A DNA stretch of 64,000 bases, taken from positions 1-64,000 of the forward strand of contig NZ_QUKD01000009.1 in NCBI RefSeq assembly GCF_003480915.1. The letters are read 5' to 3'. The notes below the pieces were generated by a model, which searched no databases, had not been told where the DNA came from, and saw only the letters and a program-made list of their open reading frames with translations. A program made the position numbers and the translations under genes. Below are positions 54,941 through 62,805 of this stretch, one piece after another. Source of the DNA: Parabacteroides sp. TM07-1AC (GTDB lineage: Bacteria; Bacteroidota; Bacteroidia; Bacteroidales; Tannerellaceae). The stretch's first letter is position 1. Every line of letters starts with the position of its first letter.

Positions 54941-56005
54941 ATGATGAAAAAATATATTAATTTAATGGGTGGAATATGTTTCCTGGTAATCTTATTCCTC
55001 TTTTCTTCTTGCGAGAAAGAAGATCGTACCTATCAGGGCCCCCTCTTTTATGAATTTAGTCCGTCCGAATGCGGGCAGTCGGTTTTGTCTAATATATTTG
55101 TAAAGGAAGCCGGCAAGAATGGGGAGGATCGGTTGTGTGTTCAATTGATTAAACCGGCTGACGGCGCAGTTCGTGTAAATTTCCGTTTGGCGGACCAGCT
55201 TTTTTATATCAAAAGCACGACCGAATATCTGACGGAATTGCCTGACGGATATACTTCTGATCAGTATATTGTTTATACCGGAACAACCACTTACGGGAAA
55301 GATTTTGAATTTGGTACCGGAAGTAATATCGAATATGATGCTAAATATCAGACTGGAACGATTACAATTCCTGCCGGGGAAATGTTCGGGTATATCCCTT
55401 TGAATATTCTCCAGCGGAAAGGTGGTTCTGCCTATATTATTCTGGAAGATTCAGAGGATGCGCGTGCCAATCGTCCGACTTCGATTCTGAACCTGAAGTT
55501 GACTGCTGAAAAAACATTCTATTTCGAAGAGTCGCTGACCAAAGAACTCCCGTCGACCTGGAGCTTACTAGACAAAGATGGTGACGGACTGGGTTGGTAT
55601 TATTATGCTAAATGGGGACTGGTTATTTCCGATTCATATGATTATGATACAGAGAGTGCGCTGAGTCCGGAAAATTATCTGATCACTCCGGCTATTGCTA
55701 TTCCGGCCGATGCTACTGCTCCCGAACTAATGTTCGATCTGGCAGCTTCTGCAACGAATGCTTATCAAGAAAAATATAAGATCATTGCATCTGAATCACC
55801 TCTTACACTTGATAATTGCCGGGATGCGGATGTGTTACGTGATTATACGGAATTGACTTCTGCCTATAGTAAACAAACCTTCCAGACAGAACATATCGAT
55901 CTTTCGAAATATGTGGGTAAAACGATCTATATCGGCTTTGTTCATGGCGATTGTGTGGATATGGAATCGCTGATATTAAAGAATGTTGTAGTTTACGGAT
56001 ATTAA
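54941..56005 (+). CDS. Lipoprotein with choice-of-anchor J domain
   Basis: A 354-residue surface lipoprotein (lipobox LFSSCEKED, cysteine about 24). Residues about 25-180 form a beta-rich domain I cannot name with certainty; the position right after susD and the sequence resemble SusE-like or DUF4843-type proteins. Residues about 185-354 are a choice-of-anchor J domain: LPSTWSLLDKDGDGLGWYYY, then SPENYLITPAI and GKTIYIGFVHGDCVDMESL. The DKDGDG loop may bind calcium. The C-terminal domain is closely repeated at the end of the next protein. Probably a substrate-binding accessory of the SusCD pair. Confidence 0.8.
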   Translation: MMKKYINLMGGICFLVILFLFSSCEKEDRTYQGPLFYEFSPSECGQSVLSNIFVKEAGKNGEDRLCVQLIKPADGAVRVNFRLADQLFYIKSTTEYLTELPDGYTSDQYIVYTGTTTYGKDFEFGTGSNIEYDAKYQTGTITIPAGEMFGYIPLNILQRKGGSAYIILEDSEDARANRPTSILNLKLTAEKTFYFEESLTKELPSTWSLLDKDGDGLGWYYYAKWGLVISDSYDYDTESALSPENYLITPAIAIPADATAPELMFDLAASATNAYQEKYKIIASESPLTLDNCRDADVLRDYTELTSAYSKQTFQTEHIDLSKYVGKTIYIGFVHGDCVDMESLILKNVVVYGY

Positions 56006-56016
56006 AAAGAAAGAAT

Positions 56017-57687
56017 ATGAAAAGATTATCTATATGGTCCGGTATACTCTTTATTCTGTCTGCATTGTTTTCCGGGTGCAGCGATGACGATCAGGTCTTA
56101 CCACTTCAATTGCGTACATCTGTAGTGACTGATATTACAGAGACTTCGGCCACGCTGGGAGGTAAGGTGGAAGGTGTACTGGATGGAGTTACGGAAACCG
56201 GTATCTGCTGGTCTGTACAACCCGAGGCGGAGGTGCAGTATGTTCCTTCTTCTTCTGTTTCTGCTGAGTTTACAGTCAGCCTGACCGGACTTCGGTCGGG
56301 TACCCGGTATTTTGCCCGTTCTTATGCGAAAAGAGGAAATGAAGTTGTGTTGGGTGATTTACGTAATTTTACTTGCCAGGGGCAGTTGGCGATGGTATTG
56401 CCGTTTAACGAACGTTTCCGTGGAGACGTCTTTCCACCGCAGTACTGGAATATCATCGATAAAGATGGTGACGGCTATAACTGGGAAGCTTATAACAATC
56501 GCTTTTTTGCTGCTTTGTCTGATTCGTACCGTAGTAAACAGGACCTGACGCCGGAGAACTATCTGGTAACTCCCAAGATAACGGTTAGTGCCGGTAAACC
56601 GGTCCTTAAATGGTCGGTTGGAGTAATGGACGATGAGTTTTATATGGAACATTATAAAGTAGTGATTTCTGAAACTCCGTTTACAGAAGAAAACTGTCAG
56701 ACTAACGGAACAGTTCTTTTCGAGGAATCACTGCCGGCTGAGGCTTACCGTACTCTATTATATCGCAGTGTCAGCCTGGACAGCTATAAAGATAAGGATG
56801 TTTATATAGCTTGGGTACATTATAGATCTACCGGTTTGTATTGTATGTATGTCACCGATATACAGATCGAAGGTGAAGGTGCCGCTTTGAATGTTACGAT
56901 TCCCCAGGTTGTAATGGGTGAATTGGAAAATCTGTCGCGTACCTCTGTCGATGTAAAAGCCGATATACCGGAAGACGGCGGGGCGTCTGTGATACGTAAA
57001 GGCTTTTGTTTTGGAACAGCTCCTTCTCCTACGATAGATAACAGGGTGGAGACGGTAGACCCTCATCAGACATTGGCTGTCACATTGAAAGACCTTCAAC
57101 CCGGAGCAACATATTATGTGCGTGCCTTTGCCGAAAACAGTGCAGGGCTGAGTTATTCGGAAGAACAGAAATTCTCTACTCCGGAAGTTATTATGACGAC
57201 TTTGCTGAATGAGCCGTTGACAGGGGAGGTTCCGGCTTCGTGGACTGTGATTGATAAGGATGGAGATGGGCATGGATGGGAGTATTATGAAGGTTACGGA
57301 ACTGTATGTTCTGACTCTTATCTGTCGGCAGAAGGCGCTCTGACACCGGAAAACTATCTGGTAACCCCCGCCATATCCATTCCGGAAGATGCAAACAGTG
57401 CGGATATCTCTTTCGAGATGGCTGCATCTGCTAAAAACGCATATAAGGAAAAATATAAAGTCGTTGTATCTTTGCAGCCGATCACTATCGATAATTGCCG
57501 GGATGCGGAGACTTTAAAGGAGTATACAGAACTGACCGAAGAGTATAAACAGAAAAACTTTGTTAATCAGACAATCGATCTTTCTGCTTACATCGGTAAA
57601 ACGGTTTATATCGGGTTCGTTCATGGCGATTGTACGGATATGGAATCTCTGTTGCTGAAAAACGTAATAATAAACAGTTATGAATAA
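56017..57687 (+). CDS. Lipoprotein with repeated FN3-like and choice-of-anchor J domains
   Basis: A 556-residue surface lipoprotein. ATG 56017 is chosen for its lipoprotein signal (ALFSGCSDDD); a longer frame from 55951 reaches into the preceding gene. Architecture: FN3-like (about 30-115), choice-of-anchor J (about 120-280, NIIDKDGDGYNWEAY), FN3-like (about 285-385), choice-of-anchor J (about 390-556, VIDKDGDGHGWEYY and TVYIGFVHGDCTDMESL). The last domain closely resembles that of the previous protein. It probably binds an extracellular substrate. Its end overlaps the M20 peptidase start by 8 bases. Confidence 0.82.
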   Translation: MKRLSIWSGILFILSALFSGCSDDDQVLPLQLRTSVVTDITETSATLGGKVEGVLDGVTETGICWSVQPEAEVQYVPSSSVSAEFTVSLTGLRSGTRYFARSYAKRGNEVVLGDLRNFTCQGQLAMVLPFNERFRGDVFPPQYWNIIDKDGDGYNWEAYNNRFFAALSDSYRSKQDLTPENYLVTPKITVSAGKPVLKWSVGVMDDEFYMEHYKVVISETPFTEENCQTNGTVLFEESLPAEAYRTLLYRSVSLDSYKDKDVYIAWVHYRSTGLYCMYVTDIQIEGEGAALNVTIPQVVMGELENLSRTSVDVKADIPEDGGASVIRKGFCFGTAPSPTIDNRVETVDPHQTLAVTLKDLQPGATYYVRAFAENSAGLSYSEEQKFSTPEVIMTTLLNEPLTGEVPASWTVIDKDGDGHGWEYYEGYGTVCSDSYLSAEGALTPENYLVTPAISIPEDANSADISFEMAASAKNAYKEKYKVVVSLQPITIDNCRDAETLKEYTELTEEYKQKNFVNQTIDLSAYIGKTVYIGFVHGDCTDMESLLLKNVIINSYE

Positions 57688-58783
57688 CAAAATACATCCG
57701 GATTTGCAACGTCTGTTTCTCGATTTGATTCAGATCGATGCTGTTTCCGGTAAAGAACAACCTGTGGCCGATTTTATCCGGTCGGTCACAGCTTCCTTGG
57801 GTTTTCCTGCACAGGAAGACGGAGCAGTATCCCTTTCCGGGGGAAACAGCGGGAATATCATTGTACCAGTAAACGGGGGAGGTGATTTCCTGTTGATGGC
57901 ACATATGGATACCCCCCGTTCTACCAAAGGGGTAAAGCCACAGTTACTGGCTGACCGGATAACTTCGGACGGTACGACGATTTTAGGCGTGGATGACCGG
58001 GGAGGAATATCAGCTATTCTTTGGGCATTGAGACAGGCTGTAGAGCAAAAGAAAGCAATAAAACCTTGTACTCTGCTTTTCAGCGTATGCGAAGAAACGA
58101 CTTTGGCCGGTTCGATGTTTTATCAACCATCGGCACAAATGACACATGGTTTTGTTTTCGATTCACATCTTTCTCCCGGTAAATTTGTATCGGAAACCTG
58201 TGGTGCTATCGCTTTCAAAATGAAGGTGAAAGGACGTGCTTCACATGCCGGTGTTGCTCCTGAAAAGGGAGTGAATGCCATACAGATAGCTGCCGAGGGA
58301 ATGCGAAATTTCCCTTTTGGCAGGATCGATGCCTGTACTACTGCCAACATCGGTATTATCGGAGGTGGGACAGCAACCAATGTGGTGCCTGATACAGTAG
58401 AGCTTGAGGGTGAGATTCGTACCGATTATCTGGATCAGGGTGAGCAGATGATGCAAGCTGTTATTGCTGATTTTGAGGCTGCTGCAATCCGGTTGAACGG
58501 GAGTGTGGAGTGTGCCTGGCACTGGGATTTCAAACCTTACCGTGTTTCTCCTGATAATACGCCTTATAAACGTATGGAAGCATTATGCCGCCATCTTTCT
58601 CTGGAAATGGAAGGTGTAAAGTCGATGGGAGGTAGCGACGCTAATAATATGAATGCAAAAGGACTGCCGACGATCAATTTGGGAGTCGGGGCACAGAACC
58701 CACATGGGACAGATGAGTTTATCCTTTATGACGACTTACAGATGTCTGCGGATATGGCTTTGGCATTGTTGACGGAAATATAG
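57680..58783 (+). CDS. M20 family metallopeptidase (PepT-like)
   Basis: A 367-residue cytosolic zinc peptidase with no signal peptide. Metal-site motifs: AHMDTP (H75, D77), GVDDRGG (D105, bridging), CEETT (E138 catalytic, E139), DSH (D161) and the late PHGTDEF histidine. The dimerisation/lid domain (about 180-290) carries KGRASHAGVAPEKGVNAI. Closest in feel to tripeptidase T-like M20 proteins. Translationally coupled to the lipoprotein upstream. With the exported S51 protein and the transporter downstream it suggests use of peptides or isopeptides. Exact substrate unknown. Confidence 0.9.
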   Translation: MNNKIHPDLQRLFLDLIQIDAVSGKEQPVADFIRSVTASLGFPAQEDGAVSLSGGNSGNIIVPVNGGGDFLLMAHMDTPRSTKGVKPQLLADRITSDGTTILGVDDRGGISAILWALRQAVEQKKAIKPCTLLFSVCEETTLAGSMFYQPSAQMTHGFVFDSHLSPGKFVSETCGAIAFKMKVKGRASHAGVAPEKGVNAIQIAAEGMRNFPFGRIDACTTANIGIIGGGTATNVVPDTVELEGEIRTDYLDQGEQMMQAVIADFEAAAIRLNGSVECAWHWDFKPYRVSPDNTPYKRMEALCRHLSLEMEGVKSMGGSDANNMNAKGLPTINLGVGAQNPHGTDEFILYDDLQMSADMALALLTEI

Positions 58784-58799
58784 AAAAGATGAACCGGTT

Positions 58800-58906
58800 T
58801 TCCGATGACTGGAATAACGTTGTTCCGATGATTGGAAGTGTACTGTTCCACTCGATGGAAGAGCGTTATTCCAGCCATCAGAAGAGTACTGTTCCGGTGA
58901 GTGGAA
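58800..58906. repeat. Five TTCC-N7-GGAA dyads at exact 23-bp spacing
   Basis: Dyads start at 58800, 58823, 58846, 58869 and 58892. Four match TTCC-N7-GGAA exactly; the fourth ends AGAA. The spacers are 8 bases, and the first spacer plus flanks is itself a near-palindrome (GGAATAACGTTGTTCC). The array fills the only sizeable gap (58784-58927) in the operon. A 44-codon frame (58789-58923) runs across it, but a 23-base period does not keep frame, so coding is unlikely. No terminator T-run is present. Confidence 0.85.
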
Positions 58907-58927
58907 TAAACAAGTATAAATAAGATT

Positions 58928-59806
58928 ATGATGAAAAAATACAGATATATAATGTTTTTACTGTTGGCAGTTTTTGTGGCCACCAGTTGTTTTAGCGAAG
59001 ATAAACAGGCTGATAATAATGAAGAAACGCCTGAACTGAAAGAAGGTCACCTCTTTATTATTGGAGGTGGCGACCGTCCTGATTCTCTGATGACCCAATA
59101 TCTGGCATTGGGAGGTGGCAGTAAGGCTCGTGTGCTGATTGTACCCTTCGCCAGTAGTGATATCGAAGATACGGGTAGTTACCAGCAGGAACAGTTCGCC
59201 CGTTTGGGATGTGCCTCTTCGGAGTATGTCAATAGCCCGAAGAAACTGATCGACTCGGAAGAAAGTCTGGCGAAACTGGATGGCGTAACGGCTGTATTCT
59301 TTTCCGGAGGCGATCAGAACCGGTTGACGGATTATCTGCAGGGTACAAAGTTCCTTGCAAAGATTCGTGAAATCTATAAAAATGGCGGCGTGATTGGCGG
59401 AACCAGTGCCGGTGCGGCTGTAATGAGTAAAATCATGCTGACCGGTGAGGAAGAGAATGTTCCTGATAAATATAAGGGTGACTTTTCTTATATCAAACAA
59501 GGAAATGTACAGACGGCGGAAGGTTTTGGATTTATTGATTCGGCAATCATTGACCAGCATTTCATCATCCGCAAACGACAGAACCGTCTGATCAGCCTGG
59601 TGCTTGAACGTCGGATGAAAGGTGTCGGCATTGATGAGGCAACTGCCATTATTGTCAAGCCGGACGGTTCATTCCGTGTAGCCGGACAAAGCCAGGTGAT
59701 GGTATTTGAACCGGAAGCACAGCCGACAATCAGTCCGACCGGCTATCTGAAAACAAATTCATTGAATGTCCGGATATTGACAGCCGGCGATACCTATCAA
59801 CTTTGA
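58928..59806 (+). CDS. Cyanophycinase-like S51 peptidase, lipoprotein
   Basis: A 292-residue exported lipoprotein (lipobox VATSC, cysteine 21). The S51 catalytic nucleophile is S160 in GGTSAGAAVM. The flanking FIIGGGDRPD, FFSGGDQNRL and IDQHFIIRKRQNRL match the cyanophycinase branch (Q-H-F, R-x2-R-L), which cleaves beta-aspartyl-arginine polymers to beta-Asp-Arg dipeptides; other members of the family cut isoaspartyl or alpha-aspartyl peptides. Surface or periplasmic location and the SusCD pair suggest extracellular polymer use. Whether the substrate is cyanophycin is inference. It follows the 23-bp dyad array. Confidence 0.88.
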   Translation: MMKKYRYIMFLLLAVFVATSCFSEDKQADNNEETPELKEGHLFIIGGGDRPDSLMTQYLALGGGSKARVLIVPFASSDIEDTGSYQQEQFARLGCASSEYVNSPKKLIDSEESLAKLDGVTAVFFSGGDQNRLTDYLQGTKFLAKIREIYKNGGVIGGTSAGAAVMSKIMLTGEEENVPDKYKGDFSYIKQGNVQTAEGFGFIDSAIIDQHFIIRKRQNRLISLVLERRMKGVGIDEATAIIVKPDGSFRVAGQSQVMVFEPEAQPTISPTGYLKTNSLNVRILTAGDTYQL

Positions 59807-59819
59807 TCCGAGAGAACGA

Positions 59820-61421
59820 ATGAAACTGAATAAGATTCCGCATACTTATACAATTATATCTGTTGTAATCCTGATATGTGCCGCCCTTTCCTGGATTATT
59901 CCTGCCGGTGAATACTCCCGGGAAATACGGGTGGTGAACGGTACGGAGCGTACGGTTATTGTGGATAACTCTTTCCATGCAGTCGATGCTGCCCCGCAAA
60001 GCTGGCAGGTTTTCGGTGTGTTACTGGAGGGATTCGAGAAACAGGCGGGTATTATTGCTTTCCTGCTGATCATTGGCGGTGCTTTTCAGATCATGAACAG
60101 TAGCCGGGCAATCGACACCGGCATATTGTCTTTTCTTCATAATGCCGGGCGGATAGAGCGATATAGCCTGTTCCGGAAGATAGGGGTGAATAACGTGGTG
60201 ATCTCCCTGATCATTGTTTTGTTCAGCTTGTTCGGGGCCGTCTTCGGGATGAGTGAAGAAACATTGGCGTTCGTGATTATCATCGTTCCGCTGGCTATAC
60301 GGATGGGATATGATTCCATTACGGGACTTTGTATGGTCTATGTGGCGGCACACGTCGGTTTTTCCGGAGCTATCCTGAATCCGTTTACGATCGGGATCGC
60401 ACAAGGATTGTCGGATCTGCCACTGTTCTCCGGTTTCGGTTATCGGCTGTTTTGCTGGGTAGTATTGACGGCGATACTGATCGTGATTGTGCTCCGCTAT
60501 GCAGCAAAGATAAAGAAGCATCCGGAACGGTCTCCTATGTATCAGGCTGATGCCTATTGGCGGGAAAAAGGTGAAGTGGCGGCGGAGGAAGTGCTGGAAG
60601 CGAAGACAAGCCGTTCCGCCTGGGCCGTTTATCTGTTGTTATTGGTTTCCCTGATCGCTTTTTCCGTTTACTACCCGTCTACGACCTTTGAAGTGGGGGA
60701 GAGCGCCGTGCATTTTCCGGCAGTACCGGTGTTTACCGGACTTTATGCGCTGACCGGCTGGCTGGGACTGCGTAAGTCGAACCAGTTTTTTATCCTGAAC
60801 TTACTGGGATATACGATCGTCTTTCTGATAATCGGTGTAATGGGGTATGGCTGGTATCTGACGGAGATATCCGCTATTTTCCTGGCTATGGGAATTTTAT
60901 CCGGCTTTGCTAATAGTGAAGGAGCCGACGGGATCATTTCCCAGTTCCTGGCCGGTGCCAAAGATATGCTTTCGGCTGCCCTGGTAGTCGGATTGGCGGG
61001 CGGGATCATTCAGATATTGCAGGATGGCCGTATCATCGATCCGATTCTGCATGGTATGGCAGCCCTGATGGGGGAAGCGGGGAAGATCGCTTCTCTCGGA
61101 GTGATGTACCTGATCCAGACGACGATCAATATCATTATCCCTTCCGGTTCGGCAAAGGCTGCGTTGACCATGCCGATCATGGCTCCTTTCTCCGATGTGA
61201 TCGGTATTTCCCGGCAGGCGACCGTACTGGCGTTTCAGTTCGGGGATGGTTTTACCAATATGATCACACCTACTTCCGGTGTCCTGATGGGAGCGCTCGG
61301 ATTAGCACATATTCCTTATGAGGTATGGGTAAAGTGGTTTTTCCGCATCCTTATCTTTTTTATTTTACTTGGAATGTTATTGTTAATTCCTACAGTTTTA
61401 ATACCTTTGGACGGATTCTGA
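59820..61421 (+). CDS. YfcC/ArcD-like membrane transporter
   Basis: A 533-residue inner-membrane protein with about 12 hydrophobic segments. It has the YfcC family traits IPHTYTIISVVILICAALSWIIPAGEY at the start, then VFGMSEETLAFVIIIVPLA, GYDSITGLCMVYVAAHVGFSGAILNPFTIGIAQ and NIIIPSGSAKAALTMPIMAPFSDV. The family (with AbgT and ArcD relatives) is linked to amino acids or small peptides, including basic amino acids. It lies 13 bases after the cyanophycinase gene, so it may import the released dipeptides; substrate not proven. Confidence 0.85.
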   Translation: MKLNKIPHTYTIISVVILICAALSWIIPAGEYSREIRVVNGTERTVIVDNSFHAVDAAPQSWQVFGVLLEGFEKQAGIIAFLLIIGGAFQIMNSSRAIDTGILSFLHNAGRIERYSLFRKIGVNNVVISLIIVLFSLFGAVFGMSEETLAFVIIIVPLAIRMGYDSITGLCMVYVAAHVGFSGAILNPFTIGIAQGLSDLPLFSGFGYRLFCWVVLTAILIVIVLRYAAKIKKHPERSPMYQADAYWREKGEVAAEEVLEAKTSRSAWAVYLLLLVSLIAFSVYYPSTTFEVGESAVHFPAVPVFTGLYALTGWLGLRKSNQFFILNLLGYTIVFLIIGVMGYGWYLTEISAIFLAMGILSGFANSEGADGIISQFLAGAKDMLSAALVVGLAGGIIQILQDGRIIDPILHGMAALMGEAGKIASLGVMYLIQTTINIIIPSGSAKAALTMPIMAPFSDVIGISRQATVLAFQFGDGFTNMITPTSGVLMGALGLAHIPYEVWVKWFFRILIFFILLGMLLLIPTVLIPLDGF

Positions 61422-61447
61422 TACACTATATTCTAAAATACTGTCAT

Positions 61448-62236
61448 ATGAAAAAAAACATTTTCGGCTTATTAGCCTGCCTGGCGATGATGGTGATCCT
61501 GCTTAGTTGTAAACCCTCGCCTGCTGAATGGAAATTGGTTTGGGAAGATAATTTCGACCAGACCGGTAGTTTCGATCCTGCCTCCTGGAGTAAGATTCCC
61601 CGGGGTACTTCCGATTGGAATAATTATATGTCCGATTTTGACTCTTGCTATGCGATGCGCGATGGCAAGCTGGTATTGCGCGGGCTGGTCAATTATAGCC
61701 TGCCGACTGATACGGCACCTTATGTGACCGGCGGTGTTTATACGAAAGACAAAGTCGGATTCAATAACGGTCGCCTCGAAATTCATGCCAAACTGAATGG
61801 AGCAACCGGTGCATGGCCGGCCTTCTGGTTGTTGCCGCAGGGTGCCAAATGGCCCGGAGGCGGTGAGATAGATATCATGGAGCGGTTGAATAATGACAGT
61901 ATTGCTTATCAGACAGTCCATTCTCATTATACATTCGACCTGGGGATCAAAGATAATCCGAAACAGGGTAGTACCGGACTTATAAACCCGGATGATTTTA
62001 ATACCTATACGGTAGAAATGTATCCCGACAGTCTGGTGTTTTTTATCAATGATACCCGTACATTTGCTTATCCGCGAATCGAGACGGATAAGGAAGGACA
62101 ATACCCGTTTAACGACAGCCAGTTCTATCTGTTGCTGGATATGCAGCTTGGTGGAAGTTGGGTTGGTGCCGTCGATCCGGAAGACCTGCCGGTAGAAATG
62201 GAGATAGACTGGGTTCGTTTCTACCAGAAACAGTGA
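61448..62236 (+). CDS. Glycoside hydrolase family 16 lipoprotein (beta-glucanase-like)
   Basis: A 262-residue exported lipoprotein (lipobox ILLSC, cysteine 21). ATG 61448 is chosen; the upstream frame overlaps the transporter gene. The GH16 jelly roll shows WKLVWEDNFDQTGSFD, GRLEIHAKLNGATGAWPAFWLLP and the catalytic EIDIMER with E140 nucleophile, D142 and E145 acid/base, then QLGGSWVG. The spaced E-I-D-I-M-E form with the extra methionine is typical of laminarinases and related beta-1,3/1,4-glucanases. It does not fit a pure peptide operon and may be an add-on gene; 26 bases separate it from the transporter stop. Confidence 0.9.
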   Translation: MKKNIFGLLACLAMMVILLSCKPSPAEWKLVWEDNFDQTGSFDPASWSKIPRGTSDWNNYMSDFDSCYAMRDGKLVLRGLVNYSLPTDTAPYVTGGVYTKDKVGFNNGRLEIHAKLNGATGAWPAFWLLPQGAKWPGGGEIDIMERLNNDSIAYQTVHSHYTFDLGIKDNPKQGSTGLINPDDFNTYTVEMYPDSLVFFINDTRTFAYPRIETDKEGQYPFNDSQFYLLLDMQLGGSWVGAVDPEDLPVEMEIDWVRFYQKQ

Positions 62237-62323
62237 AAATTTATGAACGAATATAACAAAGTTGTAGTTTAAAAGGTTTATCTTTAGGTCGTAAATAATA
62301 TTAAATATCTAAATCTAACTGTA

Positions 62324-62659
62324 ATGATCGGATCAATTATTCAATTGGCTTTAAGCATACTGACAATCGTCAGCATGTGGAAGATTTTTGAAACTTTCGG
62401 CCAAAAGGGATGGGCTTGTCTTATTCCGTTCTACAACATCATCGTGATGTTGCGTATTGTAAAGTGGGAACCTGTGAAATTCTAGTTTTTCCTGATTCCT
62501 ATCTATAACATCTATCTTTGCTTCTTGCTGTACAGAGATATAGCTGCGAAGTATGGAAAAGGTGACAATGCGTATGCGGTAGGTCTGCTTTTGTTGCCGT
62601 TTATTTTCTTCCCGTTGTTGGCGTTCAAAGAAACTCCGATTGCGGAAACCGTAGAGTAA
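62324..62659 (+). pseudogene. DUF5684-like small membrane protein interrupted by an in-frame TAG
   Basis: The frame from ATG 62324 to TAA 62659 would encode a 111-position membrane protein, but codon 54 is TAG (62483-62485). The first half (SIIQLALSILTIVSMWKIF, then KKGWACLIPFYNIIV-type motif) and the second half (FFLIPIYNIYLCFLLYRDIA, KYGKGDNAYAVGLLLLPFIFFPLLAF) keep the same frame and together give the DUF5684 pattern of P-F-Y-N / P-I-Y-N repeats. A single-base change from TGG, TAT or TAC would explain it. It may be a pseudogene, a sequencing error or, least likely, read-through. Promoter-like TATCTTTA is near 62280. Confidence 0.75.
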
Positions 62660-62678
62660 ATTAGTATTGAGGGAACAG

Positions 62679-62713
62679 AAAAGCCTTTCGTCTGAGATGA
62701 AAGGCTTTTTTTA
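62679..62713 (+). terminator. Terminator after the DUF5684-like gene
   Basis: AAAGCCTTTC pairs with GAAAGGCTTT, followed by a T-run. Confidence 0.85.
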
Positions 62714-62765
62714 TATTCTTATATCTGTATAAATGAATAAATCATCGTTGTTAAAATAAACATCG

Positions 62766-62773
62766 TATCTTTG
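62766..62773 (+). promoter_or_regulatory. Promoter box for sufS
   Basis: TATCTTTG, an exact TAnnTTTG match 32 bases before the sufS start. It indicates that sufS is transcribed separately from sufBCD. Confidence 0.55.
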
Positions 62774-62805
62774 GCGTTTGTTATACGACTAAAGATACAA
62801 TTGCT

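Noticed and set aside
58800..58906. CRISPR array
   Set aside because: Only short dyads are shared, the period is 23 bp, and no cas genes are present.
58789..58923. 44-codon frame spanning the 23-bp dyad array
   Set aside because: A 23-base period shifts frame at every unit, so the repeats are conserved as DNA or RNA, not as peptide. The frame is kept only as a remote possibility.
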